From assembly GCA_943372555.1 (NCBI GenBank), contig CALRZB010000173.1:1-5432 (forward strand): a stretch of DNA of 5,432 nucleotides, written 5' to 3'. The position numbers and the translations under genes are program-made. This document shows positions 1 through 5,432 of the stretch, piece by piece. Source of the DNA: JAIXWP01 sp943372555. GTDB lineage: Bacteria > Bacteroidota > Bacteroidia > Flavobacteriales_D > Sanyastnellaceae. How positions within the stretch are numbered: position 1 is the stretch's first letter; every line of letters starts with the position of its first letter. The notes beneath the pieces were generated by a model, which was given only the letters and a program-made list of their open reading frames with translations, was not told where the DNA came from and ran no database searches.

Positions 1-171
1 AATATTCCGGAAGAGCACATCTGGTGGTACCTTGAAACTAGAAAATTCGGAACATGTGAGCATGCTGGATTTGGTCTTGGTTTTGAACGCTTGATAATGT
101 ATGTCACAGGAATGCAAAATATCCGCGACGTTATTCCTTTTCCGCGTACACCGCAGAACGCAGAGTTTTAA
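1..171 (+). CDS. asnS: Asparaginyl-tRNA synthetase, C-terminal end (5' truncated by window)
   Basis: The reading frame is open from base 1 and ends at TAA 169-171, giving the last 56 residues of a class II aminoacyl-tRNA synthetase that charges tRNA-Asn with asparagine in the cytoplasm. The visible part contains class II motif 3 (GFGLGFERLIMYVTG, about residues 23-37 of the fragment), whose arginine contacts ATP. It is followed by the family's typical tail QNIRDVIPFPRTPQNAEF. That tail separates AsnRS from the related AspRS and LysRS, which end differently. The N-terminal anticodon-binding domain and motifs 1 and 2 lie outside the window. The gene is 48 bp upstream of rpoN on the same strand with no terminator-like hairpin between them, so co-transcription is likely. 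The asnS-rpoN neighbourhood is common in Bacteroidota. Identification is firm; only the missing 5' part is unknown. Confidence 0.95.
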   Translation, partial: NIPEEHIWWYLETRKFGTCEHAGFGLGFERLIMYVTGMQNIRDVIPFPRTPQNAEF

Positions 172-205
172 TTTATCAAACACCTAGTTAATTAGCATCA
201 TAGCT

Positions 206-213
206 TATATTTG
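206..213 (+). promoter_or_regulatory. Possible -7 element (TATATTTG) just upstream of rpoN
   Basis: TATATTTG matches the Bacteroidota housekeeping -7 consensus TAnnTTTG exactly. It ends only six bases before the rpoN ATG, so a transcript started here would be almost leaderless. No TTG -33 element lies 17-23 bp upstream. This region is AT-rich, so a chance match is quite possible. If real, it would give rpoN a promoter independent of asnS. Confidence 0.25.
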
Positions 214-219
214 TGAGAT

Positions 220-1683
220 ATGTTGAAACAATCATTCAATCTAAAGCTTCAGCAAAAATTATCTCCACAGCAAATTCAGCTGATGAAGATGCTTCAAATT
301 CCGACCATGGAATTGGAGCAGCGCATCAAGGAAGAAATGGAGATTAATCCTGCTTTGGAAGAAGGCGGCGACGAGGTGCAGGAAGAAGAGAAGCAAACAG
401 TAGAGGATGAAGACCTCGACGACGACAAAGATTCGAAAGATGGTGAAGAGGAATTTGACTTTAGCGACTACCTCGACGACGACGACATTCCTGAATATAA
501 ACTTTACACAAGCAATCATAGTTCCGACGATGAAGAGCGAGACTCTCCATTAGGGGCAGGCAATAGTTTTCAAGAACTTCTCATTTCTCAATTGGGATTG
601 CAAGAAGTGACTGAAAAAGAACAAATGCTTTCCGAATACCTCATTGGTAATTTAGATGAAGCGGGCTATTTGAGAAGAGAACTTCCTGCAATCGTAAATG
701 ATCTTGCATTTTCTGCAAATATTTCAACTACTGTTCAAGAACTTGAGCACGTTTTAAAAATCATTCAAGAGCTAGATCCTGCGGGAGTAGGTGCTCGTGA
801 TTTGAAAGAATGTTTACTTCTTCAAATAGAGCGTTTAGAAATTCACGATGAAGATGTGCAACTGGCTGAGGTGATCATCTCAAAATATTTTGATGAATTT
901 ACCAAGAAGCACTACGAGAAAATTGCGAAAAAGCTCGAATTGGAAGATGAAGAATTGAAGCCTGCAATAGATATCATTCTTCATCTGAACCCAAAGCCAG
1001 GCAACAGCATGATGGAATCTTCGCGCACGATTCAAGCGATTACTCCTGACTTCAATCTTGTTGTAGAAAACGACGAATTAAAGCTTTCTCTAAATGGCAG
1101 AAATGCTCCAGAGTTGCGCATTAGTCGCGAATATAAAGAAATGCTTCACCACTACTCTAAGGCTAAGTCCAAGGAGTCCAAGGATAAAGAAGCGTTGATG
1201 TTTGTGAAGCAAAAAATTGATTCTGCGAAATGGTTTATTGATGCCATTCTGCAGCGAAATCAAACATTGATTTTTTGCATGCAAGCAATAGTAGATTATC
1301 AAAAAGAATTTTTCTTAAGCGGTGATGAGACCAAATTAAAACCAATGATCTTGAAAGACATTGCAGATTTGGTTCATATGGATATTAGCACTATTAGCCG
1401 TGTGGCAAATAGCAAATACATTCAAACACCTTATGGAACTTATTTGCTGAAGTATTTCTTCTCTGAAAGTTTGTCTACTGATGAAGGCGAAGAAGTTTCT
1501 TCAAGAGAGGTAAAGAAGATTTTGAAAGATGCGATTGAGGCCGAGGAAAAGCGCAAACCTCTTACCGATGAAAAACTAGCTAAATTGCTCAATTCAAAAG
1601 GGTATAACATTGCTCGTCGCACTATTGCTAAATATAGAGAGCAACTGGGGATGCCCGTGGCTCGATTGAGAAAAGAACTATGA
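220..1683 (+). CDS. rpoN: RNA polymerase sigma-54 factor RpoN
   Basis: Sigma-54 directs core RNA polymerase to -24/-12 promoters and needs an AAA+ enhancer-binding protein to open them. All regions are present in 487 residues, a normal length. Region I (1-48) is the Gln/Leu-rich activator-interacting segment with the hallmark KLSPQQIQLMKMLQ. Region II (about 47-108) is strongly acidic: residues 47-92 contain 26 Asp/Glu out of 46. The core-binding domain spans roughly 112-310. A helix-turn-helix lies near 378-400 (DIADLVHMDISTISRVAN). The RpoN box at 465-474 (ARRTIAKYRE), which reads the -24 element, is essentially canonical. The ATG at 220 is chosen because region I starts directly after it; there is no Shine-Dalgarno sequence, as is usual in Bacteroidota. 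The stop overlaps the next start in ATGA (1680-1683), indicating translational coupling. No enhancer-binding activator is encoded here. A 14-bp direct repeat (413-426 and 470-483) encodes part of the acidic linker. Confidence 0.98.
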   Translation: MLKQSFNLKLQQKLSPQQIQLMKMLQIPTMELEQRIKEEMEINPALEEGGDEVQEEEKQTVEDEDLDDDKDSKDGEEEFDFSDYLDDDDIPEYKLYTSNHSSDDEERDSPLGAGNSFQELLISQLGLQEVTEKEQMLSEYLIGNLDEAGYLRRELPAIVNDLAFSANISTTVQELEHVLKIIQELDPAGVGARDLKECLLLQIERLEIHDEDVQLAEVIISKYFDEFTKKHYEKIAKKLELEDEELKPAIDIILHLNPKPGNSMMESSRTIQAITPDFNLVVENDELKLSLNGRNAPELRISREYKEMLHHYSKAKSKESKDKEALMFVKQKIDSAKWFIDAILQRNQTLIFCMQAIVDYQKEFFLSGDETKLKPMILKDIADLVHMDISTISRVANSKYIQTPYGTYLLKYFFSESLSTDEGEEVSSREVKKILKDAIEAEEKRKPLTDEKLAKLLNSKGYNIARRTIAKYREQLGMPVARLRKEL

Positions 1684-2297
1684 CCGAACGTCTTGCGAAA
1701 ATTTTATCTCTCATCTTTCATCCACTATGGATGCCGCTCATTATTTACATGACGGTAAGATGGCTTGACCCTTATTATATCGGCCAAACAAGAGCAGACA
1801 ATTTTGTCATACTACTACTCCTAATCAATATTATTGCTCCTGCAGTTAGTATGTTGATTATGATTAAGTACGGCATGCTAAGTAGCATAGAACTGCGTGA
1901 TAGAAAAGAAAGATTTGGTCCATACCTATTGGTGATATTCTATTATGTGATATCATATACCATGTTGAAATGGAAAGGCCCTATGTTGCCGCAGGAAGTA
2001 TTCAGCTTCTTTGTTTCGGTGATTCTTTCGCTTGTGCTTTCACTAAGCATCAATATGATTTGGAAAATTTCCGTTCACATGCTTGCACAAGGTGGTGTAT
2101 TCGGAACCCTACTTGCACTTAACTCATTGCACAAATCTGATATAAGTGTATTCTTGATGATCTCTGCGCTAGCGGCAGGCTTAACAGCATACTCAAGGGT
2201 AAGACTTGAGGCTCATACCCATGGTCAAGCCTACGCAGGCTTCTGTCTCGGAGTTGTAATGAATTGGATCGTGATCAGCTTTAAGCTTATGATCTAG
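1680..2297 (+). CDS. PAP2-like polytopic membrane protein (phosphatidate phosphatase superfamily relative)
   Basis: This is a 205-residue inner-membrane protein with about six or seven hydrophobic segments (roughly 8-27, 41-62, 82-97, 106-128, 136-148, 154-171, 184-203). It resembles the small PAP2-related proteins found after rpoN in Bacteroidota. Residues 172-179 (SRVRLEAH) fit PAP2 motif 3, SRx5H, whose histidine is the phosphate-accepting nucleophile in active enzymes. S131-V-H133 fits the S-x-H of motif 2 (PSGH). The Asp normally four residues after the motif-3 His is Gln183, and motif 1 (Kx6RP) is at best degenerate in the basic loop ELRDRKERFGP (71-81). Lipid phosphate or undecaprenyl-pyrophosphate phosphatase activity is therefore possible but unproven. 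The start codon overlaps the rpoN stop in ATGA, so it is probably translated by reinitiation and belongs to the asnS-rpoN unit. Its 3' end overlaps the convergent galE by 11 bp. Family assignment is moderately sure; substrate is unknown. Confidence 0.75.
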   Translation: MTERLAKILSLIFHPLWMPLIIYMTVRWLDPYYIGQTRADNFVILLLLINIIAPAVSMLIMIKYGMLSSIELRDRKERFGPYLLVIFYYVISYTMLKWKGPMLPQEVFSFFVSVILSLVLSLSINMIWKISVHMLAQGGVFGTLLALNSLHKSDISVFLMISALAAGLTAYSRVRLEAHTHGQAYAGFCLGVVMNWIVISFKLMI

Positions 2298-3300
2298 TTG
2301 CCAATTTCAATTGCCAATTCCATGCGTCTTCGAGTGCATCTTCAATTGATAATTCTGTTTTCCATTTTAGGACTTCAGTTGACTTTGTAACATCCGCCCA
2401 AATTTTCGCGACATCTCCGGCGCGTCGCGGACCAATTTCATAGGGTAGTTCAACGCCAGTAACTTTTACAAAGGCTTTTACGACTTCAAGCACCGTGTTG
2501 CCTTTTCCTTGACCAATATTGAAAATCTCGTAACCACTATCAAATGTAGCAAGCCAAGCCATGGATGCCACGTGCGCTCTAGCTAAATCAACAACATGAA
2601 TAAAATCTCGAATGCATGAGCCATCATGTGTATCATAATCATTTCCGAAAACGGTTAGTTTTGAGCGCAATCCTGCTGCAGTTTGCGCAACAAATGGGAC
2701 CAAATTACTTGGAACACCATTCGGCAATTCACCAATTAATCCTGACTTATGGGCACCTATAGGATTAAAATATCGAAGTACAGCCACTTTAAAACGGGAG
2801 TCAGAAATGCATACATCACGAACCATCTGCTCGCAAACTACTTTAGTATAACCATAGGGTGAGGCTGCATTTCTATCTGGTGTTGTTTCAGTGACCGGCA
2901 ATACATCTGGTTGGCCATAAACAGTGCAAGAGCTTGAAAAAACAAGATTCCAAATACCACATTCTTTCATGGTTTCTAAAACCACCGACATTGATCCGAT
3001 ATTATTTCTATAATAAAGCAATGGGTTTTCTACCGATTCACCAACAGCTTTAAAGGCCGCAAAATGAATAATGGCTTCTGGCTTTTCAGATTGACAAATA
3101 GCTTTGAACTCCGATTTATCGGTGCAATCAGCATTGTAAAATTTAGGTTTAAAACCAAGAATGCCCTCCAGTCCATCAAGAACCTTTAGTTCACTATTTG
3201 AAAGATTATCAATTATGACTGGGGTATGGCCTGCTTCAACAAGTTGAACTATTGTGTGTGACCCTATAAATCCTGTTCCTCCAGTTACTAAAACCTTCAT
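2287..3300 (-). CDS. galE: UDP-glucose 4-epimerase GalE
   Basis: GalE interconverts UDP-glucose and UDP-galactose with tightly bound NAD in the cytoplasm, serving the Leloir pathway and supplying UDP-galactose for surface polysaccharides. The 337-residue protein matches the usual ~338. The Rossmann NAD motif GGTGFIGSH is at residues 7-15. The short-chain dehydrogenase triad is complete: S124 in FSSSCTVYG, Y149 and K153 in YGYTK, with the same numbering as the E. coli enzyme. RYFNPIGAH (177-185), CIRDFIHVVDLARAH (229-243) and PRRAGDVA (291-298) are further family motifs. The frame stays open upstream to an ATG at 3402, but the 34 extra residues are basic and unlike the family. The start at 3300 places MKVLVTGG at the N-terminus as expected. 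Ile300 aligns with E. coli Tyr299, the residue that affects acceptance of N-acetylated sugars, so activity on UDP-GlcNAc/GalNAc cannot be excluded. The gene is monocistronic within the window, divergent from the Hpt gene and convergent with the PAP2-like gene. Confidence 0.96.
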   Translation of the reverse strand: MKVLVTGGTGFIGSHTIVQLVEAGHTPVIIDNLSNSELKVLDGLEGILGFKPKFYNADCTDKSEFKAICQSEKPEAIIHFAAFKAVGESVENPLLYYRNNIGSMSVVLETMKECGIWNLVFSSSCTVYGQPDVLPVTETTPDRNAASPYGYTKVVCEQMVRDVCISDSRFKVAVLRYFNPIGAHKSGLIGELPNGVPSNLVPFVAQTAAGLRSKLTVFGNDYDTHDGSCIRDFIHVVDLARAHVASMAWLATFDSGYEIFNIGQGKGNTVLEVVKAFVKVTGVELPYEIGPRRAGDVAKIWADVTKSTEVLKWKTELSIEDALEDAWNWQLKLATRS

Positions 3301-3325
3301 ACAATAAGCGTTTTGATGAATTTCA

Positions 3326-3333
3326 CAAATGTA
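3326..3333 (-). promoter_or_regulatory. Probable galE promoter -7 element (TACATTTG on the - strand)
   Basis: Read on the - strand this is TACATTTG, an exact match to the Bacteroidota -7 consensus TAnnTTTG. It lies 25 bp upstream of the galE ATG, giving an expected leader of about 20 nt. No TTG -33 box sits at 17-23 bp further upstream. Instead that area has an A-tract on this strand (complement of ten T at 3352-3361), which could act like an UP element. The call rests on motif and position only. Confidence 0.4.
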
Positions 3334-3419
3334 ACGAAAAGGATAAAGGAATTTTTTTTTTCGAAAAATGAAACCTTTGGAGGGTGACACAAGTAATAGC
3401 ACTAGACTAACCTAACAAA

Positions 3420-3785
3420 ATGAATCCAACAACCGCACAGCAGAGGTATGACCTCTCCTACCTGAATCAGGTCTTTCAGGGAAATAGGGAAATGATAGAT
3501 AATATCATCAAACTTTTTCTCCAACAAGTCCCCGAGTACATCCGTGAAATGGAAGAATGCGTGAAAAAGAATGAGCCGTTGTCGCTTCATCCTTTAGCGC
3601 ATAAAGCCAAAAGTTCGGTGTCTATGCTCGGAATTCGGGATATGGAAACAGATATTCTTCAAATAGAGAATGATAGTAAACATCTAAGGAATTTAGATCA
3701 ACTACCTACACTGGTATACAGAGTGAAAGCAAACTGTCAAGTGGTGTATTACCAATTAAAAGAGCAATTGCAGCGCGCTTCGTAA
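3420..3785 (+). CDS. Stand-alone histidine phosphotransfer (Hpt) domain protein
   Basis: This 121-residue all-helical cytoplasmic protein consists of one Hpt domain. Such proteins carry phosphate on a histidine between receiver domains of hybrid kinases and response regulators. The diagnostic stretch is LAHKAKSSVSMLGI (59-72). His61 is the predicted phosphorylation site, with Lys64 and Ser66 in the places of the conserved Lys and small residue of HxxKG(S/A). The usual Gly at position 65 is Ser, a change that does not remove the active His or Lys. An N-terminal DLSYLNQVFQGNREMIDNII precedes it, matching the common Hpt opening of a short Leu motif followed by a helix with FL..VPE. No kinase or receiver domain is encoded nearby, so its partners are unknown. 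ATG 3420 follows an A-rich sequence (aacaaaatg) with no Shine-Dalgarno, and no convincing promoter is visible in 3301-3419. An intrinsic terminator follows 35 bp after the stop. Fold and role are fairly sure; pathway is unknown. Confidence 0.85.
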   Translation: MNPTTAQQRYDLSYLNQVFQGNREMIDNIIKLFLQQVPEYIREMEECVKKNEPLSLHPLAHKAKSSVSMLGIRDMETDILQIENDSKHLRNLDQLPTLVYRVKANCQVVYYQLKEQLQRAS

Positions 3786-3820
3786 AGACTGCGCTTGTGT
3801 TAACGATATAGGGTGGAGGG

Positions 3821-3868
3821 CCGCTCCTTAGTAGGAACTATGTTCTGAACGGGGCGGTTTTTCTTTTT
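3821..3868 (+). terminator. Intrinsic terminator downstream of the Hpt gene
   Basis: CCGCTCC (3821-3827) pairs with GGGGCGG (3851-3857), giving seven base pairs with one G-U. The next ten bases, through 3868, are T except for a single C at 3863. Inside the loop a second small hairpin can form: GGAAC (3834-3838) with GTTCT (3842-3846), one pair being G-U, around a three-base loop. The stem is GC-rich against an AT-rich background and is followed by the U-tract expected of a rho-independent terminator on the + strand. It should end the Hpt transcript and separate it from the DUF4301 gene, whose ATG is 47 bp further on. It could instead be the end of a short leader or small RNA. Confidence 0.78.
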
Positions 3869-3915
3869 ATCTGCTATATTGCGGCGCACTAAATTACGAC
3901 GAAGACGCCACCCTC

Positions 3916-5406
3916 ATGTATTTTACAAAAGAAGATGAAATTGACTTAGCTAAAAGAGGCCTTACAACAGCTGATTTAGCAAATATCATATACCAATTTA
4001 GTCATCAACCTCAACCCATCATTCTTGAAAGACCTTGCACGTCAAGCGATGGTATTCTGTCTTTAAATACTTCACAGAGTCATAAGTATCTCGATTTTTT
4101 TGAAAAAGAAAGTTCAAAAATTTCGATGATGAAATTTGTGCCTGCTTCTGGAGCGGCAAGCCGAATGTTCAAGCATCTCTACTCCTATTCACCAGAAAAC
4201 GCGGGAACACTTGAAGAAGAGTTCATCGTTAATTTCGACTTGTTTCCTTTTTATCCAATTCTAAAAAGAAATCTAGAACAGGATAATCTGTTACTCGAAG
4301 ATCTCATTGAGAAAAATGATTGGTCTGCGATTTTCAACCGAATTCTATTTTCGCCAGGATTAGAATATTCCAAATTTCCAAAAGGGTTAGTACCATTTCA
4401 TAGATATCCATTTGAAATCAGAACAGCTTTTGAAGAGCACATTCACGAAGCTATTGATTATGGCCGCGAAGCAGATGGCACTTGTAGGATTCACTTTACA
4501 CTTGCCCCGCATCAAATAGATGATGTGATGAAATTCCTTACAGATCAAGTAAAGGCATTTCCGTATGAGAACTTCATTTTACAACATAGCTTACAGGAGG
4601 AAAAGACAGACACTCCCGCAATTGATAAGGATAACAATCCAGTAAGAGATCCAGAAGGAAAAATAATTTTCCGCCCCGCCGGTCATGGCGCTTTAATTCA
4701 CAATCTTGAAAGCCTAGAAGCAGATGTAATTTTTATTAAGAATATAGATAATGTGACCACTTCTGATCAAAAAGCAGATTCTATTTTCTTCAAAAAAATT
4801 CTCGCAGGGCTGCTTTTATTTTTAAAGTCAGAAACCGATAAGCACTTGAATAAATTAAGTGAAGATGGTTTTTCTAGTGTTGGCCCGGCTTTAGAGTTTA
4901 TTCAAAACTGGTTTCAACCAGGCACACCATTCGGCATGAATGAAGAGCAGCTTAAGGTGTATGCGATTCATCAATTGGATCGTCCCATTCGTGTATGTGG
5001 GATGGTTAGAAATGAGGGTGAACCCGGAGGAGGACCATTCTGGGTAAAAAGCAAGGACGGGCTTCTATCCAAACAAATCGTCGAGAAAAGTCAAGTTGAC
5101 TTGCATGATATTGCACAAAGCCGGATACTAGCAGGTTCAACACACTTCAATCCGGTCGATATTGTTTGTTCTATTAAAAGAAGAGACGGAAGCAAATACC
5201 GTTTATCCGATTTCATAGATCACAGCACTGGATTTATTTCAGAGAAATTCACAGATGGAAAAGTAATTAGAGCACTCGAATTACCTGGACTTTGGAATGG
5301 ATCTATGGCTCTTTGGAATACTGTATTTATTGAAGTTCCAAACACGACTTTCAACCCTGTGAAAACCGTCAATGATCTACTTAGACCTGGGCATCAAGTA
5401 GCTTAA
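3916..5406 (+). CDS. DUF4301 family protein of unknown function
   Basis: This complete 496-residue protein has the length and motifs that I recognise as DUF4301, a family widespread in Bacteroidota with no established function. Conserved blocks in order are KFVPASGAASRMFKHL (73-88), FRPAGHGALIHNLESL (252-267) followed by ADVIFIKNIDNV (269-280), GMVRNEGEPGGGPFWV (362-377), THFNPVDIVC (409-418), and a C-terminal block 456-491 that includes LPGLWNGSMALWNT and FNPVKTVNDLLRP. There is no signal peptide or membrane segment, so it is probably cytoplasmic. The Gly-rich first block, the PxGHGxL block and the following N-x-D-N are arranged like the nucleotide- and sugar-binding motifs of UDP-sugar pyrophosphorylases. 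That comparison is my inference, not an established assignment. ATG 3916 is used because the frame upstream has no closer candidate and the N-terminus MYFTKEDEIDLAKRGLT resembles relatives. No Shine-Dalgarno sequence is present. A weak -7-like TATATTG lies at 3875-3881. It follows a terminator, so it probably has its own promoter. Confidence 0.9.
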   Translation: MYFTKEDEIDLAKRGLTTADLANIIYQFSHQPQPIILERPCTSSDGILSLNTSQSHKYLDFFEKESSKISMMKFVPASGAASRMFKHLYSYSPENAGTLEEEFIVNFDLFPFYPILKRNLEQDNLLLEDLIEKNDWSAIFNRILFSPGLEYSKFPKGLVPFHRYPFEIRTAFEEHIHEAIDYGREADGTCRIHFTLAPHQIDDVMKFLTDQVKAFPYENFILQHSLQEEKTDTPAIDKDNNPVRDPEGKIIFRPAGHGALIHNLESLEADVIFIKNIDNVTTSDQKADSIFFKKILAGLLLFLKSETDKHLNKLSEDGFSSVGPALEFIQNWFQPGTPFGMNEEQLKVYAIHQLDRPIRVCGMVRNEGEPGGGPFWVKSKDGLLSKQIVEKSQVDLHDIAQSRILAGSTHFNPVDIVCSIKRRDGSKYRLSDFIDHSTGFISEKFTDGKVIRALELPGLWNGSMALWNTVFIEVPNTTFNPVKTVNDLLRPGHQVA

Positions 5407-5432
5407 AGTCTTCAATATTTATTTTCAAGTTG

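Noticed and set aside
259..1622. Open frames on the - strand inside rpoN (86, 70 and 60 codons).
   Set aside because: They mirror the rpoN coding sequence. The longest is the antisense of the GAC/GAA-rich acidic region, has Phe/Val/Leu-rich translation without family motifs, and has no start context.
1791..1810. GG-N10-GC spacing resembling a sigma-54 -24/-12 promoter, noticed because rpoN is adjacent.
   Set aside because: It lies inside the PAP2-like coding region and lacks the TGGCAC and TTGCA context. A quick scan by eye of TGGC occurrences found no convincing sigma-54 promoter.
2273..2294. Inverted repeat GATCA...TGATC at the convergent gene ends, as a bidirectional terminator.
   Set aside because: Only five base pairs with a 12-base loop, no GC-rich stem and no T-tract on either strand.
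2298..2319. Direct repeat TTGCCAATT with a 13-bp period.
   Set aside because: It lies within the galE coding sequence for NWQLKLA, is short, and is explained by similar codons in AT-rich sequence.
3301..3402. Upstream extension of galE to the ATG at 3402 (34 more residues).
   Set aside because: The extra residues are basic and low-complexity, include the poly-A/T tract, and would place the NAD-binding motif far from the N-terminus. The likely -7 element also lies inside this stretch.
3772..3795. Hairpin AGCGC...GCGCT around the Hpt stop codon as a terminator.
   Set aside because: Five pairs with a 14-base loop and no T-tract; the hairpin at 3821-3868 is a far better terminator.
5407..5432. 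Possible C-terminal end of a convergent - strand gene (frame QLENKY then stop).
   Set aside because: Six codons at the window edge cannot be distinguished from chance.

Overview
The window reads as a chromosomal core region of a member of the Bacteroidota, probably Flavobacteriia-like. The evidence is the gene order asnS, rpoN, small PAP2-like membrane protein, the presence of a DUF4301 protein (a family I know mainly from this phylum), the lack of Shine-Dalgarno sequences before the genes, and TAnnTTTG-type -7 elements. The species cannot be named from the sequence. I see no tRNA or rRNA gene, CRISPR array, insertion sequence or prophage.

Layout. Positions 1-171 hold the last 56 codons of asparaginyl-tRNA synthetase. 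After 48 bp comes rpoN (sigma-54, 220-1683), whose stop overlaps the start of a 205-residue polytopic membrane protein (1680-2297) in an ATGA junction. These three + strand genes look like one transcription unit. On the - strand galE (UDP-glucose 4-epimerase, 2287-3300) converges on the membrane protein gene, and their 3' ends overlap by 11 bp. A 119-bp divergent intergenic region follows, with a likely galE promoter and a ten-T tract. Next are a stand-alone Hpt phosphotransfer protein (3420-3785), an intrinsic terminator (3821-3868), and a complete DUF4301 gene (3916-5406). The last 26 bp (5407-5432) hold nothing that can be called.

Functional picture. asnS and rpoN provide translation and alternative-sigma functions. 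The membrane protein keeps both PAP2 histidines but not the usual motif-3 aspartate. GalE supplies UDP-galactose for surface polysaccharide or galactose use. The Hpt protein should relay phosphate between a histidine kinase and a response regulator, neither of which is in the window. The DUF4301 protein has no established function. Its motif layout loosely resembles sugar-nucleotide pyrophosphorylases, and this is the most interesting lead here. I found no clear new multi-gene system. The window is mostly conserved housekeeping sequence with a few points worth checking.
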